Of a stretch of 64,000 bases of DNA, positions 44,133 through 54,996 are shown in pieces; the first letter of the stretch is position 1, and every line of letters starts with the position of its first letter. Below the pieces are notes generated by a model. The model was not told the DNA's origin. It made no database searches and saw only the letters and a list, made by a program, of their open reading frames with translations. Source of the stretch: Strigamia acuminata (Eukaryota > Arthropoda > Chilopoda > Geophilomorpha > Linotaeniidae); the NCBI GenBank assembly GCA_949358305.1, contig OX442314.1:49422581-49486580 (forward strand). The letters are read 5' to 3'. Position numbers and translations under genes: made by a program.

Positions 44133-44708
44133 TTACTCTCTCAGTTGCAGCACCAGTCGCAAATCTGACGGAAAAAGCGTCACGCGCTTGGCGTGAATCG
44201 TGCACAAATACGCGTCTTCCAAAAACTTTACCAAGTGGGCTTCGGCAGCTTCGTGCAGCGCTTGCAACGCCCGCAATTCCCACCGGAAAGTCTGGGTCGA
44301 CAAATCCCGGCAGATTTCCCGCACCACTCGAGAAAAAGGCAAATTCTGGATCAACAAATTGTACGAATTTTGATATCTCCGAATTTCCTGCAGCGCTTTT
44401 GTCCCTGGTCGGCGAGGGCGACGGCGGGGAACGACGGCGGCGCGAGGTGCAAGAAGCGCATTGACCGAAGCGCTGTCGGTTCTGCTCCGGCGGACATTGG
44501 ATTCGGATGAACTGCTGTCATCGGCGGCGATCTGCGGCTGCGGTTGGTCCGAGCGGCGCGGGGTATTCTTGGCGCGGGATGCACGAAGCGCACTGTCAAC
44601 GGCGGGCGGCGGGAGTAGCATTTGGGGATGCGGCTGTGGATAGGAGGGGGTCTGCGGCTGCGGTTGCGACCGGTCCGAGCGGCGCGGGGTTTTCTTCGAA
44701 GTTTTCAT
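44133..44708 (-). CDS. Divergent histone H3 / CENP-A-like protein, 191 aa
   Basis: Histone-fold protein for nucleosomes, possibly centromeric. The C-terminal 95 residues align to the H3 core: alphaN (LQEIRRYQ), alpha1 (LLIQNLPFSRVVREI), alpha2 (RALQALHEAAEAHLVKFLEDA) and alpha3 (CTIHAKRVTLFPSDLRL). Loop 1 (RDLSTQTFRWELR) is one residue longer than in canonical H3, as in CENP-A. The N-tail (about 95 residues, Ser/Pro/Arg-rich, MKTSKKTPRRSD) has none of the canonical ARTKQTARKS residues. Intronless. The ATG at 44708 was chosen because all paralogues share MKTSKK; in-frame sequence upstream is probably 5' UTR (TATA near 44773-44781). No frame damage. Confidence 0.85.
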   Translation of the reverse strand: MKTSKKTPRRSDRSQPQPQTPSYPQPHPQMLLPPPAVDSALRASRAKNTPRRSDQPQPQIAADDSSSSESNVRRSRTDSASVNALLAPRAAVVPRRRPRRPGTKALQEIRRYQNSYNLLIQNLPFSRVVREICRDLSTQTFRWELRALQALHEAAEAHLVKFLEDAYLCTIHAKRVTLFPSDLRLVLQLRE

Positions 44709-44769
44709 GGTTTTGGCGGAACTTGTGTGAACTTGTGAAGCTAGAATGTGCTTTTGGAACTCTTTTGGT

Positions 44770-44785
44770 AGTTTATATACCTTGT
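44770..44785 (-). promoter_or_regulatory. TATA box of H3-like gene
   Basis: The minus strand reads GGTATATAAACTACC about 65 bases before the ATG. The same promoter stretch (TATATAAAC, AAGAGTTCCAAAAGCA) precedes the copy at 61151. Confidence 0.65.
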
Positions 44786-44934
44786 GTTTGACCATTACAT
44801 GAATGGTCAGCTCCTATTGGCTGTAACCACAGATCGTTTACCGGACGTATCAAAATGCGCGTGTTACTTCCGAACGCCCTCTGGTTGTCGCCCGTCTTTA
44901 CAACCGAATTTTGAATACAAAATCTTGAAACCGC

Positions 44935-45160
44935 ATAATTAGATTTGTACTGCTAAGTGTCTATTCAGTATCGTCGTCTTCCTTCGTCGATATTCTAAAC
45001 AATGTTAAGTTTTAGGCCTATTTTGTAAAAATATTTTTATTCAAGTTTTTCTCGTTTAAGCAACGGTTCTGTTTCATCCTTCAACTTGACATTTCTCTTG
45101 TTTTTCTCTTTTGATTCGGCGGTTTCTTCGTTTATGCCAAAATAAAAATATACAATTTCT
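44935..45160 (-). pseudogene. 3' fragment of SERTA-like gene
   Basis: Reverse-complement match to the end of the SERTA-like gene at 60333 and its 3' flank (GAAACAGAACCGTTGC, AATAAAAATATTTTTACAAA, TAGAATATCGACGAAGGAAG), with an internal deletion joining the KREKQEKCQV region to the last codons. It lies upstream of the H3-like gene, mirroring the 60-61-kb order. Confidence 0.75.
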
Positions 45161-45582
45161 TACGTGGTGACTCTTTAGCAAATAAAAACACACAAAATTA
45201 ATAAATAACGACTCAGGATCACCACAAAGTTGACGTGAAATTTGTTTATTTTAAATTTGTGTCGTTGATTGCATCGCATCGTTTTTGAGCATTTCAGGAA
45301 AATCTGCCCAACAGATTGTGACTTGTAAGAGCTAAGAGGAGATCCAATTAGTCAGATTGCACGCTCTTGTAAATGTAAATGTAAGAATGTATAGAATACA
45401 TGTAAGAATGCAGTCTTACATGTAGCAGTCAACGGAAACTGCTAAATCCGGTGCCGCTGTGTTTGTTCCGAGCTGTGCAGATTTAGTGTTGTGCAGTGTT
45501 GTGCATTATTTACATTGTTAATTTGTATGATGGAGTGAAAGACACTACAGAAACTTTTAAATTCCACATTTGGTGTGGGGAT

Positions 45583-46090
45583 TCTGAAACGAAACAATTG
45601 CGAAAAATCAGAGATGCAAATTGAAAAGTAAGCAAAGCATTCGATATGACTACTGCGAAACTTAACATGGTCACTTTCACCGACTGAAATCATGCCTCGC
45701 GTACCCAACACAAGTTCCGCCAAAAACACTCCATGAAAACTTCCAAGAAAACCCCGCGCCGCTCTGACCAACCACAGCCGCATCCCCAACTGCTACTCCC
45801 GCCGCCCGCCGATGACAGCAGTTCCTCCAAATTCGAATTCAATGTCCAATCCTGCTCCACCAAGTCGTTTAGATAGGCGGGGATCTGCGGTTGCGGCCGG
45901 TCCGAGCGGCGCGAGATTTTCTTGGAAGTTTTCATGGAGTGTTTTTGGCGGAACTTGTTTTGGGTATACGCGAGGCATGATTTCAGTCGGTGAAAGCGAC
46001 CATGTTAAGTTTCGCATATCGAATGCTTTGCTTACTTTTCAATTTGCATCTCTGAGTTTTCGCAATTGTTTCGTTTCGTTTCCAGTTGCA
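45583..46090. repeat. Palindrome of two truncated H3-like gene 5' ends
   Basis: The left arm (about 45583-45790, plus) and right arm (about 45895-46090, minus) both contain the leader plus the first codons of the H3-like gene (MKTSKK...RRSD) and converge on a shared centre. Neither keeps the histone fold. Both arms carry an unrelated 5' extension (TGCAAATTGAAAAGTAAGC) not seen at the intact copies. Confidence 0.8.
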
Positions 46091-46099
46091 CGGACACTT

Positions 46100-46950
46100 T
46101 TTACGTTGTGTTTGGGAAGCTAGAATGTGCTTTTGGAACTCTTATGGCGGTTTATGTACCCTGTGTTTGACAACGTTGGACTGACGTTTGTTTGTCCAGT
46201 ATGCTGTGATTGGTCAACGATTAATTGAAAGAACGCAGCCCCTTAAGAACTTGACAGCAGCGCAAACATGTTTCGTTTTAATTTGATCAGAATTGCGGCG
46301 ATCCGGGTTTTTACTTGCTAAACTGGTTGAATCTAACAAGTAATCACCGTTGAGATGCCTTGTACGACTTCTACCAATAATTGTCTAGGGAAATGATTTT
46401 ATACACACAAGAATAAAGGAATAATGCAATCATTTTAATCGTTCTTAGGTTACAAAGATGAATATGAGGAAATAATAATGTCGACCAAACTTCTCCTTGA
46501 AGATACACACGATCGGCTCCAATATGGCGTTGGTGGCGTCGCGTGAGCGCGAATCTTGGCAGAGTAAACTCGATGCCAAAATTAACCTCTCAATACACCT
46601 AAATTCCCGTGGAGCACGCTCGACACGAGAATACGTCTAGCTCACAGCGTTTGATTACTACGGAGCAAGCTCAACGCAGGAATCCGTCAAACACACAGCT
46701 CACTTTGTGGAGTAAACTCAACACAAAGCACTTCACACAGCTTCACACAGAAAAATTGGCTCAAATCTTAGTGATCCAAGCATTCTGTACAGTTGGCACA
46801 GACCAGCAATGAGTCTCAATTCTTCCAAGATATCACAGATCACACTTACAATTTACATTGAAACAGAACATAGAATTATATTTCTTCTTATTTTAAGACA
46901 ATTTGGAAATATGGTGCTTATTCAAATAGGAATATTTGAGGTCACCAAAG
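46100..46950. other. Intergenic
   Basis: The left 60 bases resemble the H3-like promoter (AGCTAGAATGTGCTTTTGGAAC). Otherwise no gene seen. Confidence 0.4.
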
Positions 46951-47052
46951 AATTCAGAATTCAGAATTTAGAATTTAGAATTCAGAATTCAGAATTTAGA
47001 ATTCTGAATTCAGAATTTAGAATTCTGAATTCAGAATTTAGAATTCAGAAAG
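46950..47052. repeat. AATTCAGAATTTAG minisatellite
   Basis: Seven or more tandem 7-bp words (GAATTCA, GAATTTA) from about 46950 to 47050. Confidence 0.85.
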
Positions 47053-47289
47053 TTTCCGTTGACTGCTACTGTAAGACTGCATTCTGTGGTGACCCTGAAG
47101 TGCTTTTTATGTTTTTTATTAAATAAAAAAGTCACCACACTGCAACAAGTCCTTTATTGCACCAAACCAAGCTAATTGCGCAGCTTTACTGCACTTTACT
47201 GCACAGTTTGTTTACTGTACGAAACTCGCTCACCACCGACCATCGTTGAGTAGGTTGGCCCAGAAGGGCCATCGTAATTTGTTCAAAAA

Positions 47290-47470
47290 TAGAAAAATTT
47301 ACACGTACATGATTTGGATGAAATTCGAGTGAATTTGTACATGATTTTGATAAAATTCGAGTGAATTTGTACACGATTTTGATGAAATTCGAGTGAATTT
47401 GATAAGATTTTGATGAAATTCAAGTGAGTTTGATAAGATTTTGATGAATTCTGATTGAATTTCAAACGGT
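47290..47470. repeat. About 32-bp tandem repeat
   Basis: Unit GAATTTGTACATGATTTTGA-TGAAATTCGAGT repeated about five times with decay. Looser relatives continue to 47760. Confidence 0.8.
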
Positions 47471-47974
47471 TTTTGTAAATTTCCTCTGAATTTTGGAATT
47501 TTGATCAAATTCTTCATTTTATTGATAAATTTTGACCGGAATCCTAAATAATTGAATAAATTTCGACCGGAATCCTAAATAATTGAATAAATTTCGACCA
47601 AATTCTCAATTCTTTTGAGGAATTTCGGACGAATTTCAAACGGTTTTTGTAAATTTCCTCTGAATTTAGGAATTTTGACCAAATTCTTAATTTTTTTTAA
47701 TGAATTTCGAGTGTTTTAGATCAGATTTTAATGAATTTCGAGTGAATTTGATAAGATTTTGTTGTTTTAAGTGTTCGAAGGCTTGGGAACAAAAGTAGGG
47801 ATGCGTGGTTAGGTTTTTTAAAATTATTTTGAATGTACTTGAATTTTATTTCTTACGTATGTAATAAATGGAAGGAGAAAACAAAATTTATCTCAACTGT
47901 ATGATACTTTTGCCACTCGCTCGAATGGTCTCTACGTGTTTTGGCAATGGGTGAGTGGCTACACCATCCTTCAC

Positions 47975-48515
47975 CATTTCTCTGAATCCCCAAATGCTGC
48001 TCTCGCCGCCCGCCGATGACCAATCCTATTGCTCCACCAAGTCGTACAAGTCGTCCAAGTCCGCCGCCCAGGAATCGAGGGAATCGAGCGACCCATGCTC
48101 GTCCCCGCAAGCGTCGGACGATAATAATTCGAATCGTAGGGTTAAAAACCGGAGCAGAACCGACGCTTCGTGCAGTGCGCTTCTTGCACCTCGCGCCGCC
48201 GTCGTTCCCCGCCATCGCCATCGCCGACGGGGCACAAAAGCGCAGCAGGAAATACGAAGATATCAACGATCAACCGATTTGTTGATTCGGAAGTTGCCGT
48301 TTTCGCGACTGGTGCGCGAAGTCTGCAAGGATTGTCGAATTATCAGACTTTTCGCTGGGAAGTGCGGGCGTTGGAAGCGCTGCACGAAATGTCCGAAGAC
48401 TACTTGGTAAAGAAGTTCGAACGCGCGAATTTGTGCGCGATTCACGCCAATCGCGTGACGATTTACCCCAAGGATTTGCGACTAGTGGCGAGAATTATAG
48501 AGAGGAGGAGTAAAT
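47975..48515 (+). pseudogene. H3/CENP-A-like copy with frameshift
   Basis: Carries tail and full histone-fold sequence ([27 protein letters not shown], then [37 protein letters not shown]), but a one-base loss near 48337, in loop 1, shifts the frame. The MKTSKK start is missing because the first about 25 codons are replaced. A dead copy unless a mutation-tolerant start and intron exist, for which nothing is seen. Confidence 0.8.
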
Positions 48516-48574
48516 TTTTAAGTCATTTTTTTGTTTTGTGCTTTTTAATATTAAGTATTCTCCGAGCACAAACT

Positions 48575-48830
48575 TAAACTCGGCCCGACCGGACGTGATC
48601 GAAATACACGACACGACTGCCCGAGAGCCGAATCTCCTCGTGGCGCTCAAGTCGACGCGAAACACCGTGCCCGTGCCGCGACACTGGTGCTACAGGCGCC
48701 GGGTACTGGGAATGAGGAAGTCCGTCGGCGAGGAGTGGACCACTGCGGACGGGCATTTCGTGTTCGGTTCCGATTTCATGCTCGTACGAGATGAAGGAGA
48801 ATTTGAACAACGAGTTGCATCGTAAGTCGA
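48575..48830 (+). pseudogene. SF3B2-like fragment, copy 3
   Basis: Best-preserved frame: ARPDVIEIHDTTAREP, LLVALKSTRNTVPVPRHW, CYRRR, then a one-base break and GEEWTTADGHFVFGSDFML. The first part is the SF3B2 (DUF382/PSP-region) signature. The GEEWTTADG part is not from that region. Truncated by the solo LTR a few bases downstream. Confidence 0.7.
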
Positions 48831-48871
48831 CCAGCTGGTCAAGGGTCGAATTAAACTGTTTTGGGACTGTG

Positions 48872-49868
48872 TGTAATAAGCCTGAATTACTATTATAGAA
48901 TAACAGCAATTCTCTTATTAATGCCGCAACGGGACTTATCAAAAATAATTTAATAACTAACTCAATCTTAACTCAAAAGGTGAGAGAAATAATAAGACAA
49001 TTATTTCTCAAATAAACTTGCTTTATTCAGACTTAGACTACTAAAATACAATGGTTAAAGAATAATTACTTTGTGATAAAATGGTTATACAAATTCTAAT
49101 AAAAATGACAAATTAAACACTCGATTAAATACTTCACGAATAGTGAATGAAGGAAGAAAAACGGGAAATTATACAACAAACGATCAATTCGACGGCTCCA
49201 CGTCTCGGAAGCGACGACTATGTTTATTCTTTGTTCTCGACGCTCGGCTCGGCCTCGATGCACTCGAACTACGGACTCAATTCCGACTCGCTGTAACCTC
49301 GGACTCAATTCCGACTCGTCAATCTCTCTCTCGGACTCCGTCTTCTCCAATTCGCAGCTCTGTCGCTGCGGCGACGTCGTTGCGGCTAACTCCGCTAATC
49401 TTCTCACACAGAAATCGCAACACGATGGTTGCGACGAACTTGCACGGTCCCTCCGCTGTGGTCTCACGGCGGCAAGACGAAATCTCACTCAAGCGCTGGT
49501 CGCTTGGCAAGAAATATCTCACTGCTAGCTTTGCTAACAGCAAGAACACTCTCAAGTTACTCTTCGAATAACTCAAGAATCCGAACACCTCGCTTGATAA
49601 CACAAACTACTTGGTTTTTCCAGTGGTGAATTTGTGTTGTTTCTCAAAGTAAGGTGAATCTCAGACTGACTCGTCTTCTTGTCTACAGGAAGCATTTCCT
49701 GTTTGAGAATGCTGTGGGCTGGTTGCCCTGGTAACCACCCACATATTCTCCCTCTCACCAGACTTCCTTGTCTAGACATTAGTACAAATAATAAACTCAA
49801 ATATAAAATAAAATAAACATTCAGACTCATTTCTGATTCTTCTTCTAGTGACCACTAGGGTCACTACA
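48872..49868. mobile_element. Solo LTR, 997 bp, TGTG target duplication
   Basis: Starts TGTAATAAGCC, ends GGGTCACTACA, flanked by TGTG at 48868-48871 and 49869-49872. No internal region. It contains an AATAAACTTGC poly(A)-type signal near 49012 and a GC-richer middle. It is not related by eye to the 820-bp gypsy LTR. Confidence 0.8.
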
Positions 49869-49872
49869 TGTG

Positions 49873-50092
49873 TTATCAGGAATGACGAATGAATGACAGG
49901 TCAGTGTGAAGTCAAACTAACAAGTGTAATATTCTTGCCAAATAAATACTCAACCGCCACCAAGAAATACAGAAGAAAATACATTTTGAACTATGTCTAC
50001 ACTACTATAAAATAATGAAAAACAATAGCAAAAGAACACATGCAAAGAAAATCAATGGATCATTTAGAAATACGAATTCAAACTTGCAGAGA
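49873..50092. other. Intergenic
   Basis: No gene seen. Confidence 0.4.
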
Positions 50093-50284
50093 AAAGCATC
50101 ACTATTGGTTGAAATGCAATCACGCTCCTCACAATTAATAACGCTTCTTCCCACCAGAGCGACGCGGCAACAGTGAGAGGGAATTTTAAATCTCGATGTA
50201 TGATAATTATCAATTATAAATTAAAATTTTAGTTGAATAATTATTAATTAATTCTATTCTGGCTGTTATCACTCTTTTTATTCT
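50093..50284 (+). pseudogene. SERTA-mini promoter relic with gene deleted
   Basis: 50093-50233 matches 59637-59769, the upstream region of the 59890 gene (AAAAGCATCACTATTGGTTG, AACAGTGAGAGGGAATTTTA, TGTATGATAATTATCAAT). The coding region itself is missing, and the match resumes with the distal flank (TTTTTATTCT) that hosts the copia insertion. Confidence 0.75.
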
Positions 50285-50329
50285 TGTTGGATGTAAGGCG
50301 ATTGAGTGTGTTGAAAATAACGGACAAGG

Positions 50330-50442
50330 TGTTAACGTTAACGTGGTTAAACAGGAAGTGGTTCCCTTAAAGTTTATTACGTATTTATACACAAGGCGCT
50401 AGGTGGCGCTTATTAATAATAACATCATAGGACATCCCAACA
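50330..50442 (-). repeat. 3' copia LTR (conserved core)
   Basis: TGTTAACGTTAACG...CCCAACA, one mismatch to the partner. The left border extends to 50285 by the target-duplication criterion. Confidence 0.8.
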
Positions 50443-50513
50443 CTCCCACACTTTGATGACATAATGCAAAATACAACAACAAACAGTTTCAAATATGGTA
50501 TACAAAAACAAAA

Positions 50514-53500
50514 TTAATTTAACAATCCCATTTTCCTTGTACACCATTGATGTTTTCCTTTTGTTAGTCCCTTGGTTAGAATATCAGCAATCATCTCCTC
50601 AGTCCCAATAAACTTGACGATAATATGTCCATTTTTTATGACTTCCCGGATGAAATGATGCTTAATATCAATATGCTTGGTTCTGGAGTGGTACACAGCA
50701 TTCTTTGACAATCTGAGTGCACTCTGGTTATCCGAATGAACAACAATTGGCACTTTGCATTCGTTGGGTTTCAATTCTTGAATGGCTCGTCGCAACCAAA
50801 TAGCTTCTTTAGACGCCATCGATACAGACATGTATTCCGCTTCTGTAGTTGATTCAGCAACAGTTGGTTGTTTCTTACTGGACCAGCTGATTGCCCCACC
50901 AGCTGCCATGAAAAGGTATCCCGTTGTCGACCTCCTCGTATCAAGACATCCAGCGTGATCGGCGTCTGCATAACCAACGATCGTTGAACTTTTCAAAGTT
51001 CCGTAAACCAGTTTCGTGTTAATTGTTCCTTGCAGGTATCGCATGATCCGCTTCACTGCAATCCAATGGAGAGGTCCAAAATTAGAATTGAATTTACTGA
51101 CCACTCCCACAGCTTGCGCGATCTTGCGCGGTCTTGTTGCTTGTGCTGCATGAAGTAGGCTTCCAACTGCCTCTTGATAAGGTATCTTGCTCATCTCCGC
51201 CTTTTCTGTAGCAGTCTTCGGCGCCATTAAGTTGGTGAGCTTCAAACTTGGATCCGTCGGTGTTGGGGTCGGCTTGCAATCTGGCATATCAAAACGTTTT
51301 AGCACCCGCTTGATGTATTCCGACTGGTCCAAACTGATTGTCCCAAGCTTCCGGTCTCTGGTGAATCTTATGCCAAGACAGTAATGAGCTTCGCCAAAAT
51401 CCTTCATCTCAAACTTTGATGAAAGTTGTCCTTTTGTCTTGCGCTTCAATTCCGAACTGCTAGAGAAAATAAGCAAGTCATCGACATAAACAGCAACAAT
51501 TATAATTCCACAAATAAACACAATTGTCAAAATCCGAGCGTGTCAAGCCAATTTCAATCAAGCCCTTGTCAAGGAGCTCATACCATGCCTGCCCAGCCTG
51601 TTTAAGTCCATACAACGCCTTTTTTAATCGACAATATTTCGCGTTGCCAAGTAATTTTTCAAGTCCTTCAGGCAGCATCATATAAATTTCCTCCTTCAAT
51701 TCACCGTGCAAAAAGGCAGTAACAGCGTCCATCTGGTCAATTTCCCATCCATTAGCAGCAGCCATCGCCAAAAGGAGCCGTAAAGTCGTGTACTTGACCA
51801 CCGGCGAAAACGTCTCGTCGTAGTCAATTCCGCCCACTTGTGAGCATCCACGCGCTACCAAACGCGCTTTGTATCGCTCAAGGTTCCCATCTGCTGTTCG
51901 TTTAATGCAGAAAACCCAGCGACAAGTAATGGGCTTGCGCCCAGGCGGCAAATCAGCGAGTTCCCAAGTTTTACACTTGTCAAGTGCGTCCAGTTCCTGC
52001 AAAACGGCCTGTTTCCATTCGTCTGCATCAGGGCGTTGCATGGCCTCACTGTACGAGTTGGGATCGTCCCCACACTGTTCCATTGCCGTGTATAGAGCGT
52101 AGTGGTCCCCCAAACGCTTTGGAGGTCCGCAGTTGCGTGGTGGGTTGCGTCGTAACTGCTGTGGTGCATGCTCGTCTGCCACTGCGCCGTCGTCCTTGTC
52201 CTCAGAGTCGGTGATAATGTCAATGGCATCTGCGTCCACAATAATTTCAACAATGTCCTCAGCAATGTTTTCACCAATGTTCTCAGCATTTGTAGCATCA
52301 ACAATGTTCTCAGCACTTGTAGCATCAACTGCACCAGCGTTTGTTGGCGTCAAAGTATCGCCATCGCTCCGAATCGTTTCTACAAAAGTAAAGAAAGGAT
52401 TAGTAAATTGGTCAGGAATAACATCAGATTTTCCGCTTGTGCTTTCGTCAAACACAACGTCACGTGATATTGTTATCTTTCTGGATGTGGTGTTAATCAG
52501 CTGGTAACCTTTCGTCGCTTCACAATACCCCAAAAAAGTCAATTTTTCACTTTTAGCACTCCATTTCCGGCGCTTCTCCTTTGGTATGTGAGCATGTGCA
52601 ATGCACCCAAAAGTCCGTAATCTACTAATGTCCGGTATTACACCACTCCATGCCTCCTCGGGAGTTTTATCTGGAACTGCTGCTGTTGGCGAACGATTCT
52701 TCAAATATGTTGCAATAATGATGGCTTCTCCCCAATACTGGTTGCCAAGCGACGCGCCCTGCAACATCGATCTCGCCTTTTCTACCAGAGTTCTGTTCGT
52801 CCTTTCCGCCACCGAGTTTTGTTGAAGCGTATATGGCACCGTCAGCTCGTGGACAATTCCATGTTGGTGCATGTAGTCCTTAAATTCCGTCATGACGTAT
52901 TCCGTGCCATTATCCGACCAAAGTCGTTTTATCGTTTGTCCTGTCTGCTTTTCAACGAGCGCCTTGAATTCCTTGAATCTGTGAAATACTTCATTTTTAT
53001 GTTTTAACAAATACACAAAAGTTTTCCTCGAATGGTCGTCAATAAACGTTAAAAAATATCTAGCTCCGCCCATTGTTGCTTCCGCCATCGCACCACACAC
53101 GTCAGTGTGCACAAGTTCAAGTTTTTCGTCCGAACGTGGTGTTTTACTACTAGCAAAGGGCATACGGTGTTGTTTCCCTTTCAAACATGGGTCACACACT
53201 TTAATTGAGTCCTCTTTCTTGCCAGAAATGTCCAAACCGTTTACCATACCCCGCAGAATTTTCATTCCGCTGTCGCTCAAATGTCCAAGTCGTTTGTGCC
53301 ATATTTTGTTGCTTACGCCACTTGCAGAAATTGCACATTCCAGAGCTCGTCCGCCCTTTTCAGTGGTCACAACATCCAAACGATACAGTTCATCATGGCG
53401 ACTCGGCCAGCCTATTATTGTAACACCATACTTGCGTATCTCGCATTTTCCGTCCCGAAATCGTATTTCCGCTCCATTCTTTTCCATTTGCCGCACAGAC

Positions 53501-54543
53501 AACAAATTCGCATCTAGACCTGGTACAAAATAAACATCCGGAAATGCCACCTTTTCAGGCTTTCCATTAACCCGCACAACCAGTTCTACAGTTCCAGTAT
53601 GCTCTGCGTGAAGCACACCACCGTTTGCAGTGTTCACCACTATTTTCGATGCATTAATTAAATTACCAAATTGTTTGCGTTGCGGGGACATATGTCGCGA
53701 TGCCCCGGAATCCACAATCCAATCCGTATTTGAAGACTTCGACATCAGCGCTGCAACCGAAACCGTGGCAACGTACGTCTTGTTCGTCGAATTATTCTTG
53801 TCTTCTTCCTTTTTCGAGTTCTTGGGCATTTTCACCCGACAATCCACTCGTTTGTGGCCAAATTTGTGGCACCTATGGCATTTTATTCGTGGTGAATCGT
53901 TACCCTCATTCTGTTGAAACCGTCCTGAATTTCCCATGCTCGAGCTGAATGCGGCGCTGTTGACTTCCTTTTCTCGGCGTTGCGCCTCCCGCAGAAGGCT
54001 CACCTTGACATATTCCGCCGTGATGTCAGTCCCACAATTTTCCAGCGCCATAATCATCGGCTTGAATTCCTCCGGTAACGTTGCGAGTAGCATCGCCGCC
54101 ATCATCTTGTCGTCTACCTTGTAGTTGATGTCCGTCAACTGCTGGCTAATGGTCACTTTCCGACCAATATATTCGGCCATATCCTTGCACTCGGTGTATT
54201 TTATGTTGATTAAGTCTGTTAAAAGGGAAACTTGGCTTCCCAAACTTTTACTCTGATAAAGTTTTGTCAAATTTTCCCACGCCTCTTTTGCAGTTGTAAA
54301 GCTGCGCACCTCTTGATATATATGTTCCTGGACTCCAAGTGCAATTGTAGCCAGTGCGAGGCGACTCTTCGTGGCGTCGACTTTATCCCCACCAACATAA
54401 TCCCACAAACCTTCGCGCACGAGCTGCATTTCCATGGCGAATTTCCAATTGTTAAAGTTGGAAATTCCCTCTAACTTCTTTAAATGGTGCAAATGGTGAA
54501 CCGCGTGGCCACTTCCCGTTGTTTTGGGCACTTCTTCAGCCAT
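50514..54543 (-). pseudogene. Copia Gag-Pol polyprotein, broken in RT
   Basis: A single Gag-Pol ORF by design. 51478-54543 encodes Gag (N-terminal ISNFNNWKF fold, CCHC knuckle CHRCHKFGHKRVDC), protease (WIVDSGASRHM), integrase (HKRLGHLS...CDPCLKG, then DVCGAM and DNGTEY) and the start of RT (NCRWVFCIKRT-type fingers). The frame shifts by one base near 51520, just before the RT active site (AVYVDDLLIF in the second frame), which continues to 50514 through RNase H (YADADHAG, HSDNQSAL, TKHIDIKHHFIRE). Order PR-IN-RT-RH is diagnostic of copia. The single frameshift makes this copy defective. Confidence 0.9.
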
Positions 54544-54676
54544 ATTGATCAGTTTCCGGCCCTAAAAGTTCCTTACAGCGTGGTCGCACAAAAAATCTCT
54601 CAAAAACACAATTTTTCCAAAAAGTTAGATTCTGGCACGATTAATGCCAAATACAATGTTGCAGCTACGGACAAGG

Positions 54677-54789
54677 TGTTAACGTTAACGTGGTTAAACA
54701 GGAAGTGGTTCCCTTAAAGTTTATTACGTATTTATACACAAGGCGCTAGGTGGCGCTTATTAATAATGACATCATAGGACATCCCAACA
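54677..54789 (-). repeat. 5' copia LTR (conserved core)
   Basis: See the element entry. The primer site just inside was not recognised. Confidence 0.8.
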
Positions 54790-54924
54790 ATTCTAACAAA
54801 ATTTTATTAATATCACATTTCAAAAATAAAACGACATAAAATTTTAATTTGTGCGCATGGTGGCAAAAATGTCAAAACACGTTCTTACGACGTATATCGC
54901 ATGTTCGGAAGACGTGACGAGATT

Positions 54925-54945
54925 AAATAGTATAAAAACAGATAC
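54925..54945 (+). promoter_or_regulatory. TATA box of SERTA-like gene
   Basis: AGTATAAAAACAGATACCAC about 65 bases before the ATG, shared with the copy upstream of 60333 (AGTATAAAAACCGATACCAT). The leader up to the ATG (TTCAACGATCGTGTTTCCC) is conserved as well. Confidence 0.65.
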
Positions 54946-54996
54946 CACCACGTCAAATTAAAATTCAACGATCGTGTTTCCCGCTTTCCCACCAGA

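Larger units (their letters stand above)
50285..54789 (-). mobile_element. Ty1/copia element, one frameshift, ATTCT target duplication
   Basis: Bounded by ATTCT at 50280-50284 and 54790-54794. Terminal repeats on the plus strand end in CATCCCAACA. About 113 bp (50330-50442 and 54677-54789) are identical except one base, while about 40 further bases at the inner or outer left side are poorly matched, so LTR length is uncertain (113-160 bp). The paralogous segment at 60110-60165 has no insertion and gives the empty site. Confidence 0.9.

Noticed and set aside
47283-47517. FIKI/SLEFHQN-type minus-strand ORFs
   Set aside because: Translation of the 32-bp tandem repeat.
48872-49868. ORFs on both strands of the 49.1-49.6-kb stretch as genes
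   Set aside because: They lie inside the solo LTR and have no domain.
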